NCBI RefSeq assembly: GCF_003350505.1
Contig: NZ_QQAY01000011.1
Location: 33,046 to 97,045 of the forward strand
From: Falsibacillus pallidus
GTDB taxonomy: Bacteria > Bacillota > Bacilli > Bacillales > DSM-25281
Reading direction: 5' to 3'
DNA length: 64,000 bases
Shown here: piece after piece, positions 44,568 to 53,201 of the stretch
Layout of the letters: every line of letters begins with the position of its first letter
Position numbering within the stretch: position 1 is the stretch's first letter
Notes under the pieces: model-generated
Seen by the model: the letters and a program-made list of their open reading frames with translations, nothing else
Told to the model about the DNA's origin: nothing
Databases searched by the model: none
Position numbers and translations under genes: made by a program

Positions 44568-44642
44568 ACGGCGTCTGACATCATCGAAGCTTATTGGTTA
44601 ACGGGTGATTCTTCATTCAATTAAGTCCAAGGAAGTACAATA

Positions 44643-44672
44643 TTAATTAAGTAAATCGGTTTACTTAATTAA
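44643..44672 (+). promoter_or_regulatory. LacI-type operator, 30-bp palindrome
   Basis: The palindrome extends 13 bp on each side of a TCGG centre; its inner part is AAGTAAATCGGTTTACTT. It ends 18 bp before the hexulose-phosphate synthase start. The core TAAATCGGTTTA equals the 39748 site in reverse complement. Confidence 0.7.
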
Positions 44673-44689
44673 ATTAAGGAGTTAGTACC

Positions 44690-45325
44690 ATGAAAATACA
44701 ACTTGCTCTGGATCGGCTGGAAATTGCCGATGCCATACAAATAACGAGAATGGTAGAGGATTCGATTGATTGGATTGAGGTGGGGACCTCTCTTATTAAA
44801 GAGTTCGGGATGGCCAGTGTTCGTGAGTTGAAGCAGGCTTTCCCTGCTAAAACAATTGTCGCTGATATGAAAACGATTGACAATGCCCGTTATGAATTCG
44901 AAATGGCTTTTAGGTCGGGAGCTGATGTCGCGACTGTCATGGGTGTTTCGCCGCTCGTAACGATTGATATTTGCATGGAAGTTGCCGCTCGTTTTAATAA
45001 AAAGGTCATGTTTGATCTGCTAAATACATCAGAAGATCAGGTTAGGGAATTAATGAATTACCGAGACGCCATCTTTTGCGCCCACGTAAGCAAGGATGAG
45101 CAGGAGGAGTCCGGTGAGCGGAATAAGGGGACAAAGAACGGAGCCCTTTTTACCGAAAATGAAGTTCAAGTTGCAGCAGCAGGCGGCATTACTATTGAAT
45201 CGTTAGCCGCTTTAAGAAAATCCCTGAATCCTTCAGTTGTCATTGTCGGCTCAGCTATTACCAAAGCCAGCAATCCAACTCAGGCGGCAGCAAGATTGAA
45301 ACAGGCAGTATTGAAAGGGGAATAG
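44690..45325 (+). CDS. hxlA: 3-hexulose-6-phosphate synthase-like enzyme
   Basis: The 211-residue protein belongs to the OMP decarboxylase superfamily and resembles HPS. It has LALDRLEIADAI, WIEVGTSLIKEFG, IVADMKTIDNARYEFEMAFRSGAD and AAAGGITIESL. HPS joins formaldehyde to ribulose-5-phosphate, or runs in reverse. KGPDC-type decarboxylases share the fold and cannot be excluded, since the usual DGG is DNA here. AAGGAG precedes the ATG, and the isomerase follows 3 bp later. Confidence 0.8.
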   Translation: MKIQLALDRLEIADAIQITRMVEDSIDWIEVGTSLIKEFGMASVRELKQAFPAKTIVADMKTIDNARYEFEMAFRSGADVATVMGVSPLVTIDICMEVAARFNKKVMFDLLNTSEDQVRELMNYRDAIFCAHVSKDEQEESGERNKGTKNGALFTENEVQVAAAGGITIESLAALRKSLNPSVVIVGSAITKASNPTQAAARLKQAVLKGE

Positions 45326-45328
45326 AAA

Positions 45329-45877
45329 ATGTCAATCATTCCAAAGATTTTAAAGGAAATAGAAATGGTTCTTGATCAGGTGGCCGAGGAAGAGCTTCAA
45401 CATCTGGCCCTTGAATTGCAAAAAGCAAAGCGGATTTTTATCATTGGTGAAGGGCGATCCGGGTTAATGGCCAAATCGTTTGCCATGCGACTAATGCACT
45501 TGGGTGCAACCGTATATGTGGTGGGTGAAACTATCACACCTTCCATTGCTGAAGGCGATATCCTGGTTGCGGTTTCAGGTTCGGGAACTACCAAGAGTGT
45601 GGTTTGGACGGCGGAGAGGACCAAATCGCTAGGCTGTTCCGTGCTTGGGGTTACGACCAATCCGGAGTCAGCGCTGGCAGCTGCAGCTACAGCGGTTATT
45701 CATGTTCCAGCAGCAACCAAATATCGCCGCGAAAATGAACTGCAAACGATTCAACCACTAGGATCTTTATTTGACCAATCTGTTCATATTTTATTCGATA
45801 CCATCTGCTTAATGTTCAGCAAGCTGAATGAGGTCGACCATAACGCAGCATTTGGGCGCCATAGCAATCTCGAATAG
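45329..45877 (+). CDS. hxlB: 6-phospho-3-hexuloisomerase-like SIS protein
   Basis: The 182-residue SIS-domain protein has IFIIGEGRSGLMAKSFAMRLMHLG and DILVAVSGSGTTKSVV, the pattern of 6-phospho-3-hexuloisomerases, which interconvert hexulose-6-phosphate and fructose-6-phosphate. It is 3 bp after hxlA. The two enzymes form the ribulose monophosphate pair. Confidence 0.85.
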   Translation: MSIIPKILKEIEMVLDQVAEEELQHLALELQKAKRIFIIGEGRSGLMAKSFAMRLMHLGATVYVVGETITPSIAEGDILVAVSGSGTTKSVVWTAERTKSLGCSVLGVTTNPESALAAAATAVIHVPAATKYRRENELQTIQPLGSLFDQSVHILFDTICLMFSKLNEVDHNAAFGRHSNLE

Positions 45878-46031
45878 AATTTTGGAGTATCAGGGGCATC
45901 AGTGATGAATAATTTATGAAGACAGGTGAAAGGGTATCCTGTTTTCGATTTTTCCGCTGTATATTTACTAGTTTTGGCAAATACGTTTTTAAATAAAAAG
46001 AAAAAGTAATAACTAAAATCTCATATACAAT

Positions 46032-46056
46032 ACGGTAAAACGTATCATAAATAAGG
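46032..46056 (+). other. Distal att-like site
   Basis: ACGGTAAAACG followed by TATCATAAATAAGG has the full core of the rlmH end and the same orientation. The GAGTCAGTTC hairpin (46074-46109) follows, as after the 29075 and 28405 sites. It may be the far boundary of all DNA inserted at rlmH. The rest of 45878-46231 holds no gene. Confidence 0.55.
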
Positions 46057-46073
46057 ACGGAAATTAACAGAAA

Positions 46074-46109
46074 AAGAGTCAGTTCAAAATTTGAACTGGC
46101 TCTCTTTTT
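46074..46109 (+). terminator. GAGTCAGTTC hairpin terminator
   Basis: AAGAGTCAGTTCAAA and TTTGAACTGGCTCTC form a stem followed by TTTTT. It is a relative of the hairpins at 36856 and 39493. Confidence 0.65.
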
Positions 46110-46231
46110 GGTTTAAAAATCCCCATCTCTTTGTAGTAGCCCTTATACGTTCTAGCTTTTGCTTCAAAATTCTTAAGAAATGAAGTTTAAAGCAGCTAAA
46201 AAAAGATATTAAAAGGGTAGAGGTGAATAGA

Positions 46232-46639
46232 ATGGTGAATTTTTTAATAGGGGCGACGATCCTATTTATTGCAATCAATCTTGTTTATTTTTTTACAAAT
46301 AAAACGTATCGAAAAAGCTACTTTAGTACACCGCTTTTTCTTAAGTTATTCTTCGTATTGAGTATGATATTGGTTGGTTTTGCAGCAATATACTATCTTC
46401 TGTCTTTAGAAGGAGTCATCTTAGTGCAATCCCTTTCTTCGCGAAAACCAATTGAGCCAACCATCATAAATGTATTGTACTTTAGCGGAGAGACCCTGAT
46501 CTCGGTAGGGTATGGAGACATGCTTCCTGTAGGGGTAACTAGACTGTTTGCAGTGATTGAATCAATGATCGGCCTGCTCCTGCCGACAGCTTACTTTATG
46601 AAAGCACTCGATTTATCAAACCGATCCAATCAAAATTAA
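46232..46639 (+). CDS. Small K+ channel-like membrane protein
   Basis: The roughly 135-residue protein has a pore helix and selectivity filter ETLISVGYGDMLPVG, which matches the K+ channel TVGYGD signature. Three hydrophobic helices surround it: about 2-20 and 35-60 before the pore, and one after it. It lacks a cytoplasmic RCK domain. GAGGTG lies 6 nt before ATG 46232; a GTG at 46223 is in frame. Confidence 0.78.
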   Translation: MVNFLIGATILFIAINLVYFFTNKTYRKSYFSTPLFLKLFFVLSMILVGFAAIYYLLSLEGVILVQSLSSRKPIEPTIINVLYFSGETLISVGYGDMLPVGVTRLFAVIESMIGLLLPTAYFMKALDLSNRSNQN

Positions 46640-46834
46640 CCAGTGAAACCGCTTCAACTTGTTAGAGAAGTTTTATTTATTGACTGCTCCCCACGACGTT
46701 ATCACTTCCGGGACCACCTTTATGTATCAGAGGAAAAAAGGAAAAACATCAAATGTTGAACCAACAATTGTATTCATTTTTCAGAAACATCAAGTATGAT
46801 GGATACTAACGAATCCAATAGGAGGAATTTGTCC

Positions 46835-47815
46835 ATGAAGTATAAAAAGGTCCGGTGGGGAATCATCGGCTGCGGAGATGTGACTGAAAAGAAAAGCGGT
46901 CCTGCTTTTCACAAGGTTGAGAACTCAGAACTTGTGGCGGTCATGAGGAGAACGGGTGAGCTGGCCAGGGATTATGCGAAAAGACACCATGTTCAGAAGT
47001 GGTACGATGATGCGGATGGATTGATTCACGACCCTGATGTGGATGCGGTCTATATCGCTACGCCTCCTGGGTCGCACAAGGAATATACGCTGAAGGCAGC
47101 GGCTGCGGGGAAGCCAGTTTATGTGGAGAAGCCAATGGCCCGCAGCGCCGAGGAGTGCAAAGAGATGGTGGCGGCATGCAAAGAAGCCGGGGTTCCTTTA
47201 TATGTGGCTTATTACCGCCGGGCACAGGAGCGCTTTTTGAAAATAAAAGAATTGCTGGATCAAAAGGCGATTGGGGAAGTTCGTTTTGTCTCTTCGACTC
47301 AGTATCAGAAAGCGAGGGACGGCGTGAAGAACTCGGACCATCTTCCATGGCGCGTGCAGCCTCAGATAGCGGGTGGCGGCCTGTTCTTTGATTTGGCGAG
47401 CCATACGCTCGATATTCTAGATTTCCTGCTTGGACCGATCCAGGAAGCAAAAGGCTTTGCCTCGAATCAAGCGGGCTACTATGAGGCCGAGGATATAGTG
47501 ACGGGTACATATCAGTTTCAAACCGGCGTTCACGGGATTGGAAAGTGGTGTTTCACCGCGTTTGAAGACGTCGATAGGAATGAGATTGTCGGAAGCAAGG
47601 GGAAAATCAGCTTTTCTACTTTTGGAGATGACCCGGTCATATTAACCACCAGTGATGGGCAGCAGCAATGGAGCTTCGAGCGCCCTGAGCATGTCCACCA
47701 GCCGCTTGTTGAAACAATCGTGAAAGAGTTGACTGAGGGCGGAAACTTGTGTCCGAGTAAGGGAGAATCGGGTTTAAGAACTAACCGCGTGATGGATGAA
47801 ATTGTAGGTAATTGA
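46835..47815 (+). CDS. Gfo/Idh/MocA-family oxidoreductase
   Basis: The 326-residue protein has an N-terminal Rossmann fold (WGIIGCGDVTEKKSGPAF), VDAVYIATPPGSHKEY and the EKP motif in YVEKPMA. The second domain has GGGLFFDLASHTLDIL. It would oxidise or reduce a sugar or polyol with NAD(P). ATG 46835 follows AGGAGG. The substrate is not predictable. Confidence 0.9.
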   Translation: MKYKKVRWGIIGCGDVTEKKSGPAFHKVENSELVAVMRRTGELARDYAKRHHVQKWYDDADGLIHDPDVDAVYIATPPGSHKEYTLKAAAAGKPVYVEKPMARSAEECKEMVAACKEAGVPLYVAYYRRAQERFLKIKELLDQKAIGEVRFVSSTQYQKARDGVKNSDHLPWRVQPQIAGGGLFFDLASHTLDILDFLLGPIQEAKGFASNQAGYYEAEDIVTGTYQFQTGVHGIGKWCFTAFEDVDRNEIVGSKGKISFSTFGDDPVILTTSDGQQQWSFERPEHVHQPLVETIVKELTEGGNLCPSKGESGLRTNRVMDEIVGN

Positions 47816-47942
47816 AAAGTAGATTTAGTGGAATCGGAGCAGATGGAGTAAAAAAGAAATCCGGAGAAGAGGGACGCCAGTAAAGAAACAAGCTAATGAA
47901 GATTTTAAGAGACGTGCTAGAGACTCTTTCCAGCATAGCAAA

Positions 47943-47984
47943 GAAGAAGTTTATCCATATGTAGATAAACTTCTTTTTTCTTTT
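47943..47984 (+). terminator. Terminator of oxidoreductase region
   Basis: AAGAAGTTTATC and GATAAACTTCTT flank CATATGTA, followed by TTTTCTTTT. The second MITE-like copy begins directly after the T-run. From 47816 to 47942 no gene is seen. Confidence 0.75.
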
Positions 47985-48155
47985 GGCTCTTTTCTCAAAG
48001 TTTGTTGCTTTTATTATTAAAGTAGAATCAAATATGCGATAAAAAAAGTATATAGCAAGAAAAGAGGCTGGATGCTCCATTTCAACGCGCCATACAGCTA
48101 GTATTACGTTAAAATCGGCACTAAGATTTTAACAACAATGTTTACGAAAACAGCC
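47985..48155. mobile_element. 170-bp MITE-like repeat, copy 2
   Basis: It begins GGCTCTTTTCT and ends GAAAACAGCC, giving the terminal inverted repeat GGCTSTTTTC. TTTCTTTT flanks both sides (47977-47984 and 48156-48163). It is about 75% similar to copy 1 at 4045 over the whole length. Its right end abuts the stop of the HXXEE gene. Confidence 0.7.
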
Positions 48156-48162
48156 TTTCTTT

Positions 48163-48690
48163 TTATCGAATAAAATACCGCCCTAATAGATTGCCTATGA
48201 GAAAAACCGGAATAAAGATCAGACTTAGCGGGAGACTTGCGAACATCAACGGCCAGGTTAATAATCCATTTTCTATTAAATAATAATAGGCCAAGAAGCA
48301 GTAAGGGATCAGGAGGACCAGTGAGGTTAGGATGCCAGGCGTGTAGCCCTTGAACATGATGGTTTGAACAATGTGGATGAACGCCTGAAAGACAAATAGA
48401 TTTAGAATGGCTGTAAATAAAAGAAAGCTGCCGCCATGGGCAGTCGTCCATGCAATGAAGGACATGAATAGCAGTATCCAAGCTGCCGAAACGGCAAGCT
48501 GGGCAGCGGTCGAACCTAGTTTTTTCCTTGCATTTAAGGCTTGTTGGACGAACTTAGTTTTCGGATAGTTGCTTGCAGTCATGGAAGATTCTATAGTGAT
48601 GATTTCTTCTAAGTCATGGAAAATAAAAATGATGGGAAGCATCCAAATGATTGTTTTAAGATCAAGAAATGAGTGGAGAGTTTCTAGCAT
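48163..48690 (-). CDS. HXXEE-domain membrane protein
   Basis: The 175-residue membrane protein has FHDLEEI (the H-x-x-E-E motif), FIHIVQT in a later helix and KGYTPGILTSLVLLIPYC. I prefer the ATG at 48690 after AAGGGGG; the frame extends upstream to 48798 without a better ribosome binding site. The function is unknown. A paralogue lies at 55923. Confidence 0.8.
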   Translation of the reverse strand: MLETLHSFLDLKTIIWMLPIIFIFHDLEEIITIESSMTASNYPKTKFVQQALNARKKLGSTAAQLAVSAAWILLFMSFIAWTTAHGGSFLLFTAILNLFVFQAFIHIVQTIMFKGYTPGILTSLVLLIPYCFLAYYYLIENGLLTWPLMFASLPLSLIFIPVFLIGNLLGRYFIR

Positions 48691-48895
48691 TTTTTCGTCT
48701 GCCCCCTTTCGTCTGGTAAGATTTCGTTTTCGCCTGGCCGAGCCCTGGACGAACTGCGTTGCAATTCTGTTCATTTTCATCTTTACCTGATCCCTCATTT
48801 GACCGATCCTCTTCCAAAAAATTCATTTTTAAAATTCATATTCCTTGAGCGAGTTGAATATGTTCCTTTGATGGAGCGGATTGATATAGAGCCAC

Positions 48896-50053
48896 ATGAA
48901 CTACTGCAAAAAGGGTGATGCCGTTTTGCTCGACTCTTTAACAGAGGTCAAAAAAGAGTTAAAAAAAAAGATGAAGAAAAAATCAGTCTGCCTTCCGTCA
49001 TTATCAGAACATGATAAAAAATGTATTGAGCATATAAAGGAAAAGACGAGGCAGCTAAACCAGAACAATGTCACAAGGACGCAAGCTTATTTTAAATTTT
49101 ACCTTCAGTATCCTGAAATACATTGGGCCCTTCTCGGACATATGATCTCGCGAAATGTTGGCTGGAATATGACCGATTTAAAAGGGGAATTGCTGACGAA
49201 ACTTTTGTCTGAAAAGGAACAGCTGGCTTTTTTTACTTTTTTGGAGCGCGGCAGCTGGTTGATTTTCCAAGATATATATTCTCAATTTTTGATATATGAT
49301 TTGGGTGTGAGGAGGGGCAAAGAAATGTTCCACCTTTTGCCGTTCTTTCATACATCAACGTTTATGGAGACGATGTGGCGTTATTTTTGGCGCAGTGGGG
49401 ACCGTTATACGTTGGCCATTGCGATGGTGATAAATGAACAGAGCTATTTGGAAAAAAGGTTGATTCAAAATGATCGTTTACAAAAGAACGTAACCGGTAC
49501 GGTGGGTTTCAAAATGTATGAATTTTTGCGGCTGAATAATATTCTTTTTCCTTATTATCCTGGGGGAAAAGAGCAGAAAGCATCACTCGTCGGCGCCACT
49601 TCAAGGCAATTTACTTCACTGCACAAAAGAATTTTATTCGGGAAAAATTTGTATTCCCTCCTTTTTCAACGGGGAGAGATCCTCGAGGGGGTCTTGAAAT
49701 GGGCACATGGATCGCCACATACCGGCTCAAGGAAAGATTACTGGCCAGATCTGTTTAATGATATCAATGAATCTTACCCCCGTGCTCTCTATAAACGGCG
49801 GGTGAAGAATTGCTTGTTGAAAAAGGACGCTAATCGGCTGTACAGTCCGCCTTTGAAATACGCATGGCCTGCTGCATCACATGATGACAGGAGCGAAGAA
49901 GACTGGTTCGAGGATTGGAGTGTCATGGAATACCTTAAGGGAGAAGCCAATTTCGATGGAGAGATACTAACTAGCTATTGCAAAACCTTTGAAACCATTG
50001 AACTGGCGGTTATGGCGAAGGAAGCCCTCCTGCTGCGAGAAGACGGGACATAG
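48896..50053 (+). CDS. DUF2515 protein (YppC-like)
   Basis: The 385-residue product resembles DUF2515 proteins such as YppC of B. subtilis: NQNNVTRTQAYFKFYLQYPEIHWALLGHMISRNVGWNMTDLKG is a long conserved block. The function is unknown. The ATG has a weak ribosome binding site; a TTG at 48926 after AAAGGGTGA is an alternative. The stop TAG lies in a GGGACATAGGGACAGG repeat, so the final Gly-Thr comes from the repeat. Confidence 0.8.
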   Translation: MNYCKKGDAVLLDSLTEVKKELKKKMKKKSVCLPSLSEHDKKCIEHIKEKTRQLNQNNVTRTQAYFKFYLQYPEIHWALLGHMISRNVGWNMTDLKGELLTKLLSEKEQLAFFTFLERGSWLIFQDIYSQFLIYDLGVRRGKEMFHLLPFFHTSTFMETMWRYFWRSGDRYTLAIAMVINEQSYLEKRLIQNDRLQKNVTGTVGFKMYEFLRLNNILFPYYPGGKEQKASLVGATSRQFTSLHKRILFGKNLYSLLFQRGEILEGVLKWAHGSPHTGSRKDYWPDLFNDINESYPRALYKRRVKNCLLKKDANRLYSPPLKYAWPAASHDDRSEEDWFEDWSVMEYLKGEANFDGEILTSYCKTFETIELAVMAKEALLLREDGT

Positions 50054-50071
50054 GGACAGGTTTCTTGTCCC
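50045..50071. repeat. REP-like palindrome at DUF2515 3' end
   Basis: The palindrome GGGACAGGTTTCTTGTCCC follows GGGACATA. It overlaps the stop of the DUF2515 gene. Confidence 0.8.
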
Positions 50072-50085
50072 ATTTTCAGAAACAG

Positions 50086-50121
50086 GAAAAAAGCATGAGG
50101 AAGGCCCTCATGCTTTTTATT
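50086..50121. terminator. Bidirectional terminator
   Basis: AAAAAAGCATGAGG and CCTCATGCTTTTT form the stem, with AAGG as loop. It lies between the convergent DUF2515 and rluF genes. Confidence 0.8.
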
Positions 50122-50160
50122 TTGTCATTCAAAGGGAGCAGAAGAACCTTCCCGGAGCTT

Positions 50161-50868
50161 TTACCATTCTTTCGGTTCGTAGTTTAATTCCCTAAATAAT
50201 TGTGTTTTCTCTTTCTTAGATAGATCTCTCCATTGTCCTGGTGGAAGGTTTCCAAGGTGGATATTCATGATTCGTGTTCTTTGCAGACGGTAAACCTCGT
50301 ATCCCAATTCACCGCACATACGGCGGATTTGGCGGTTTAGCCCCTGGGTCAAAATGATTTGGAAATCGAATTTTGACAATTGTTCCACTTTACAAGGAAG
50401 GGTTTTTGTCCCCAAGATTTTGACGCCCTCTGACATCTTTTTCAAGAATTCTGGCGTGATGGGCTTGTCTACTGAAACTATATATTCCTTTTCATGCTGA
50501 TTTTCAGCTCGCAGGATTTCGTTGACAATGTCGCCGTCGTTCGTAAGAAGTATCAGACCCTCTGACTCTTTATCAAGACGTCCAATATTAAATACTCTTA
50601 ATGGATGGTTGACCAGGTCCACAATATTACCTTTGACGCCTTTTTCTGTCGTGCTGGTGATGCCTACAGGTTTATTTAAGGCAAGATAGACGTTGTTCCT
50701 GGCTACACGGATTGGGTTTCCGTCTACTTTCACGTCATCTCCAGGTTCAACCTGGCTGCCTATCGTGGCACGCTTCCCGTTGATCGTAACCCTTCCGTCG
50801 GCAACCAATTTATCGGCACCGCGTCTGGAAGCTTTACCGGCTTCACTGATAAATTTATTAATACGCAC
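50161..50868 (-). CDS. rluF: 23S rRNA pseudouridine synthase RluF-like
   Basis: The 235-residue protein has an S4 domain ([32 protein letters not shown]) and the RsuA-family catalytic block [19 protein letters not shown] with the active aspartate. [17 protein letters not shown] follows. It would modify 23S rRNA. The start is GTG after AAGGATG. Confidence 0.88.
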   Translation of the reverse strand: MRINKFISEAGKASRRGADKLVADGRVTINGKRATIGSQVEPGDDVKVDGNPIRVARNNVYLALNKPVGITSTTEKGVKGNIVDLVNHPLRVFNIGRLDKESEGLILLTNDGDIVNEILRAENQHEKEYIVSVDKPITPEFLKKMSEGVKILGTKTLPCKVEQLSKFDFQIILTQGLNRQIRRMCGELGYEVYRLQRTRIMNIHLGNLPPGQWRDLSKKEKTQLFRELNYEPKEW

Positions 50869-50955
50869 GTTAACACATCCTTAATAGACGATACTTTTAT
50901 TAAACACTATGTATTTAAGTAAATCACAAAATCAACATTAGATAAACGGTAATTT

Positions 50956-50983
50956 GGGACATAGGGGACAGGTTCCTTGTCCC
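50956..50983. repeat. REP-like palindrome
   Basis: GGGACATA then GGGGACAGGTTCCTTGTCCC. It lies in the gap upstream of rluF. A degenerate GGTGCC-type end (TTAATACAGTAAGGTCAGGC) follows near 51058. Confidence 0.75.
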
Positions 50984-51145
50984 ATAGCAAAGCCCCAATT
51001 CAAAGGCAGCAATTCTATCACCATTATACCCAGGGGATATGGTAAATAATTCGGTCCATTAATACAGTAAGGTCAGGCATCAATCTAGTATGAAAATAAC
51101 TGCTGTTTAGCTTACACTACTTTATAAGAAGGGAGGCAGTAATTA

Positions 51146-52003
51146 ATGCACTCAATTAACAAGATAGGTAAGAGGTTCTGGTATATCACTCCAATATCGG
51201 AAACGGACCGTCCCATTCTAGGTATGGTGGTGGGGGATAACAAGACATTGATGATCGATGCCGGCAACTCGGAGGATCATGCCCGCTACTTCTTGAATGA
51301 ACTTTTCCAAAGGGAAGTGCCCAATCCTGATATGGTTGTGCTTACTCATTGGCATTGGGATCATATATTTGGTCTTTCAGCATTACCGAATACCGTTTCG
51401 GTTGCATCAAAAGAAACAAAAATGGAGATGGAGAAGCTCATTCCGCTTTCATGGTCAGATGAGGCAATAGATGCAAGGGTGAAAGAAGGGACTGAAATCG
51501 AATTCTGTGCGAAAGCCATTAAAAATGAATACACGGACCACCGGGATATCAAGATTGTCTTGCCAGATTTAACTTTTGAAAAAAGAGTGGAAATCGACCT
51601 TGGCGGCATAACTTGTATCGTACAGCATGTTGGAGGCGACCACGCCTCAGATTCAGTGGTCGTATATGTTGAAGAAGAAAAAATCCTTTTTCTCGGTGAC
51701 TGTATCTATCCAGATATCTTTTCCGAAAAAGAGAACTATACCATCAAGCAGACCCTCCGATTATTAGATGAATTAGAAGTATTCGATGCCGATACATATA
51801 TCCTTTCGCATCAAAAGGCAATTTCAAAAGAAGAATTCAAACAGGAAGCGGCCATGCTTAGAACAATTGCGAACTATACGGATATGTGCGGAGGGGCCGA
51901 GCAGAAAATAGTAGATGAATACGCAAAGCACGTCAAAAGGGAACTGACAGAAGACGAAAGATTAACCATCACAGACTTTGTGAATGGCTACAGCGGGACA
52001 TAG
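51146..52003 (+). CDS. Metallo-beta-lactamase-fold hydrolase
   Basis: The 285-residue protein has the zinc motif THWHWDH (about 71-77), GGDHASDSVVVYV and FLGDCIYPD, the usual MBL ligands. The substrate is unknown. AAGGGAGG precedes the ATG. Its stop TAG lies within a GGGACATAG repeat start, so the final Gly-Thr is encoded by the repeat. Confidence 0.88.
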   Translation: MHSINKIGKRFWYITPISETDRPILGMVVGDNKTLMIDAGNSEDHARYFLNELFQREVPNPDMVVLTHWHWDHIFGLSALPNTVSVASKETKMEMEKLIPLSWSDEAIDARVKEGTEIEFCAKAIKNEYTDHRDIKIVLPDLTFEKRVEIDLGGITCIVQHVGGDHASDSVVVYVEEEKILFLGDCIYPDIFSEKENYTIKQTLRLLDELEVFDADTYILSHQKAISKEEFKQEAAMLRTIANYTDMCGGAEQKIVDEYAKHVKRELTEDERLTITDFVNGYSGT

Positions 52004-52105
52004 GGGACAGGTTTCTTGTCCCATTTTTTGAAGCATATGAAGCATGGGGACAGTCCTCATGCTCCTTTTTTACATTGGAAGCGAAAGCACCATCCCCGTG
52101 CTTCA
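51995..52105. repeat. Composite REP-like element
   Basis: A GGGGACAGGTTTCTTGTCCC palindrome (to 52022) is followed by AGCATGGGGACAGTCCTCATGCT and then GAAGCG...CATCCCCGTGCTTC ending at 52103. Similar mosaics lie at 53084-53201, 55795-55870 and 58527-58632. The minus-strand ferritin-like gene stops directly beside it, so it may serve as a convergent terminator. Confidence 0.65.
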
Positions 52106-53017
52106 CTAGTGTCTGGCAAGCCCTCTCTCAAACGCCGCTAAATGATTTAGTGATGCATTTCGCAGCTGCGAGAAGACGATTTGCACATCACTTGGGAGGT
52201 TAAAAGATAAAAATTTATCGTACATCGCTATGTTATCTATTTCTCCCTGAACTCCTGCAGCATAGGCAGCCTTTACGCTTTCAGGGGTGGAAACAAACGA
52301 TTGGGATATATCAGTCGGAATTGGCACCTGGTATCGTTCAAAAAGCGGCATTAGGGCACTTATATGCCTCAATTCTGCTTCTTTGATCTGAGCAAAGGTT
52401 CTTATGCTGCCAAAGGTTCCGAGTATATTATTATATCTGGCTTGGGCGAGGTATTCGTCCTGCATGGCATACGTCAGCATCTGGGGCAGGGTTAGCGACG
52501 ATGCGGCAGCGTTTAACGCTCCTTTTGCACCGAAGTCACCCATTTGCCTATGGAAGTGAGTGGATCTAGGGTTCTTTTGAAGGAAATACAAAAACCATAC
52601 TGCGTGGTTCTGTTCGTCAGATGCAGCACGGCGGAAACGATCTTTAATGGCTGGATCCTGTACTTTATCGGCAATATCCAAATAGGAATCTACTGCCTCC
52701 TGCTCATCCTTAAAAGCGAATTCAATGCCTGCTTTGTAAGTGGCAGGGCACTCTTCAATAATTTGATAGGACGGCTTTTTACCCGTTAACTTGATGAAAA
52801 TTTGAGTGAATTCTTCAAGATGACGCTTTTCATCTTTTTGAATCTCAAGAATCTTATCCTTTTCCTCTTGAGTTGGGGCCATCCCGGCTATTTTCGCATA
52901 GCAGGCGATTGCGCTATATTCAGCGTTAATAGCCTTTTGGATATCATTTAAAAGCTGGGTATCTATCGGTGCTCGATAATAATGATCATAGTTTGGGGCA
53001 TAAAAAGGGAAATACAC
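52106..53017 (-). CDS. Protein with two ferritin-like domains
   Basis: The 303-residue protein has two four-helix ferritin-like domains. The first (about 20-160) contains EYSAIACYAKIAG, DEKRHLEEF, EQEAVDSYLDIAD and DEQNHAVWF, a possible di-iron set. The second (about 185-300) contains DEYLAQARYN and AELRHISALMPLFERY. The N-terminus is tyrosine-rich (MYFPFYAPNYDHYY), a feature of some spore-coat-like proteins. The role is unknown; stress or spore function is a guess. Confidence 0.78.
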   Translation of the reverse strand: MYFPFYAPNYDHYYRAPIDTQLLNDIQKAINAEYSAIACYAKIAGMAPTQEEKDKILEIQKDEKRHLEEFTQIFIKLTGKKPSYQIIEECPATYKAGIEFAFKDEQEAVDSYLDIADKVQDPAIKDRFRRAASDEQNHAVWFLYFLQKNPRSTHFHRQMGDFGAKGALNAAASSLTLPQMLTYAMQDEYLAQARYNNILGTFGSIRTFAQIKEAELRHISALMPLFERYQVPIPTDISQSFVSTPESVKAAYAAGVQGEIDNIAMYDKFLSFNLPSDVQIVFSQLRNASLNHLAAFERGLARH

Positions 53018-53083
53018 GTGGTTCCTCCTCCGTTTCTGCTCATTCCTGTTATTTTATGCAAGGAGTATAGGCAGGGTGTGCAT

Positions 53084-53201
53084 GGGACATAGGGACAGGT
53101 TTCTTGTCCCATTTTCAGAAGGAGGAGGGGGAAAGCATGGGGACGGTCCTCATGCCTCTCTTTAATCAAAAAGGAAGCAAAGGAAACGTCCCCGCGCTTC
53201 A
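53084..53201. repeat. Composite REP-like element
   Basis: GGGACATAGGGACAGG...TTGTCCC (53084-53110) is followed by AGCATGGGGACGGTCCTCATGC and GAAGC...AACGTCCCCGCGCTTC. It ends at the stop of the ABC ATPase gene. Confidence 0.7.

Noticed and set aside
12011..46056. A single large staphylococcal SCC element
   Set aside because: The surrounding genes and order are those of Bacillaceae, there is no mec or canonical ccrAB pair, and the repeated sites favour several separate insertions.
47058..47510. 150-codon minus-strand frame inside the oxidoreductase gene
   Set aside because: It is entirely antisense to a well-supported gene, and its proline/serine-rich composition is typical of a shadow frame.
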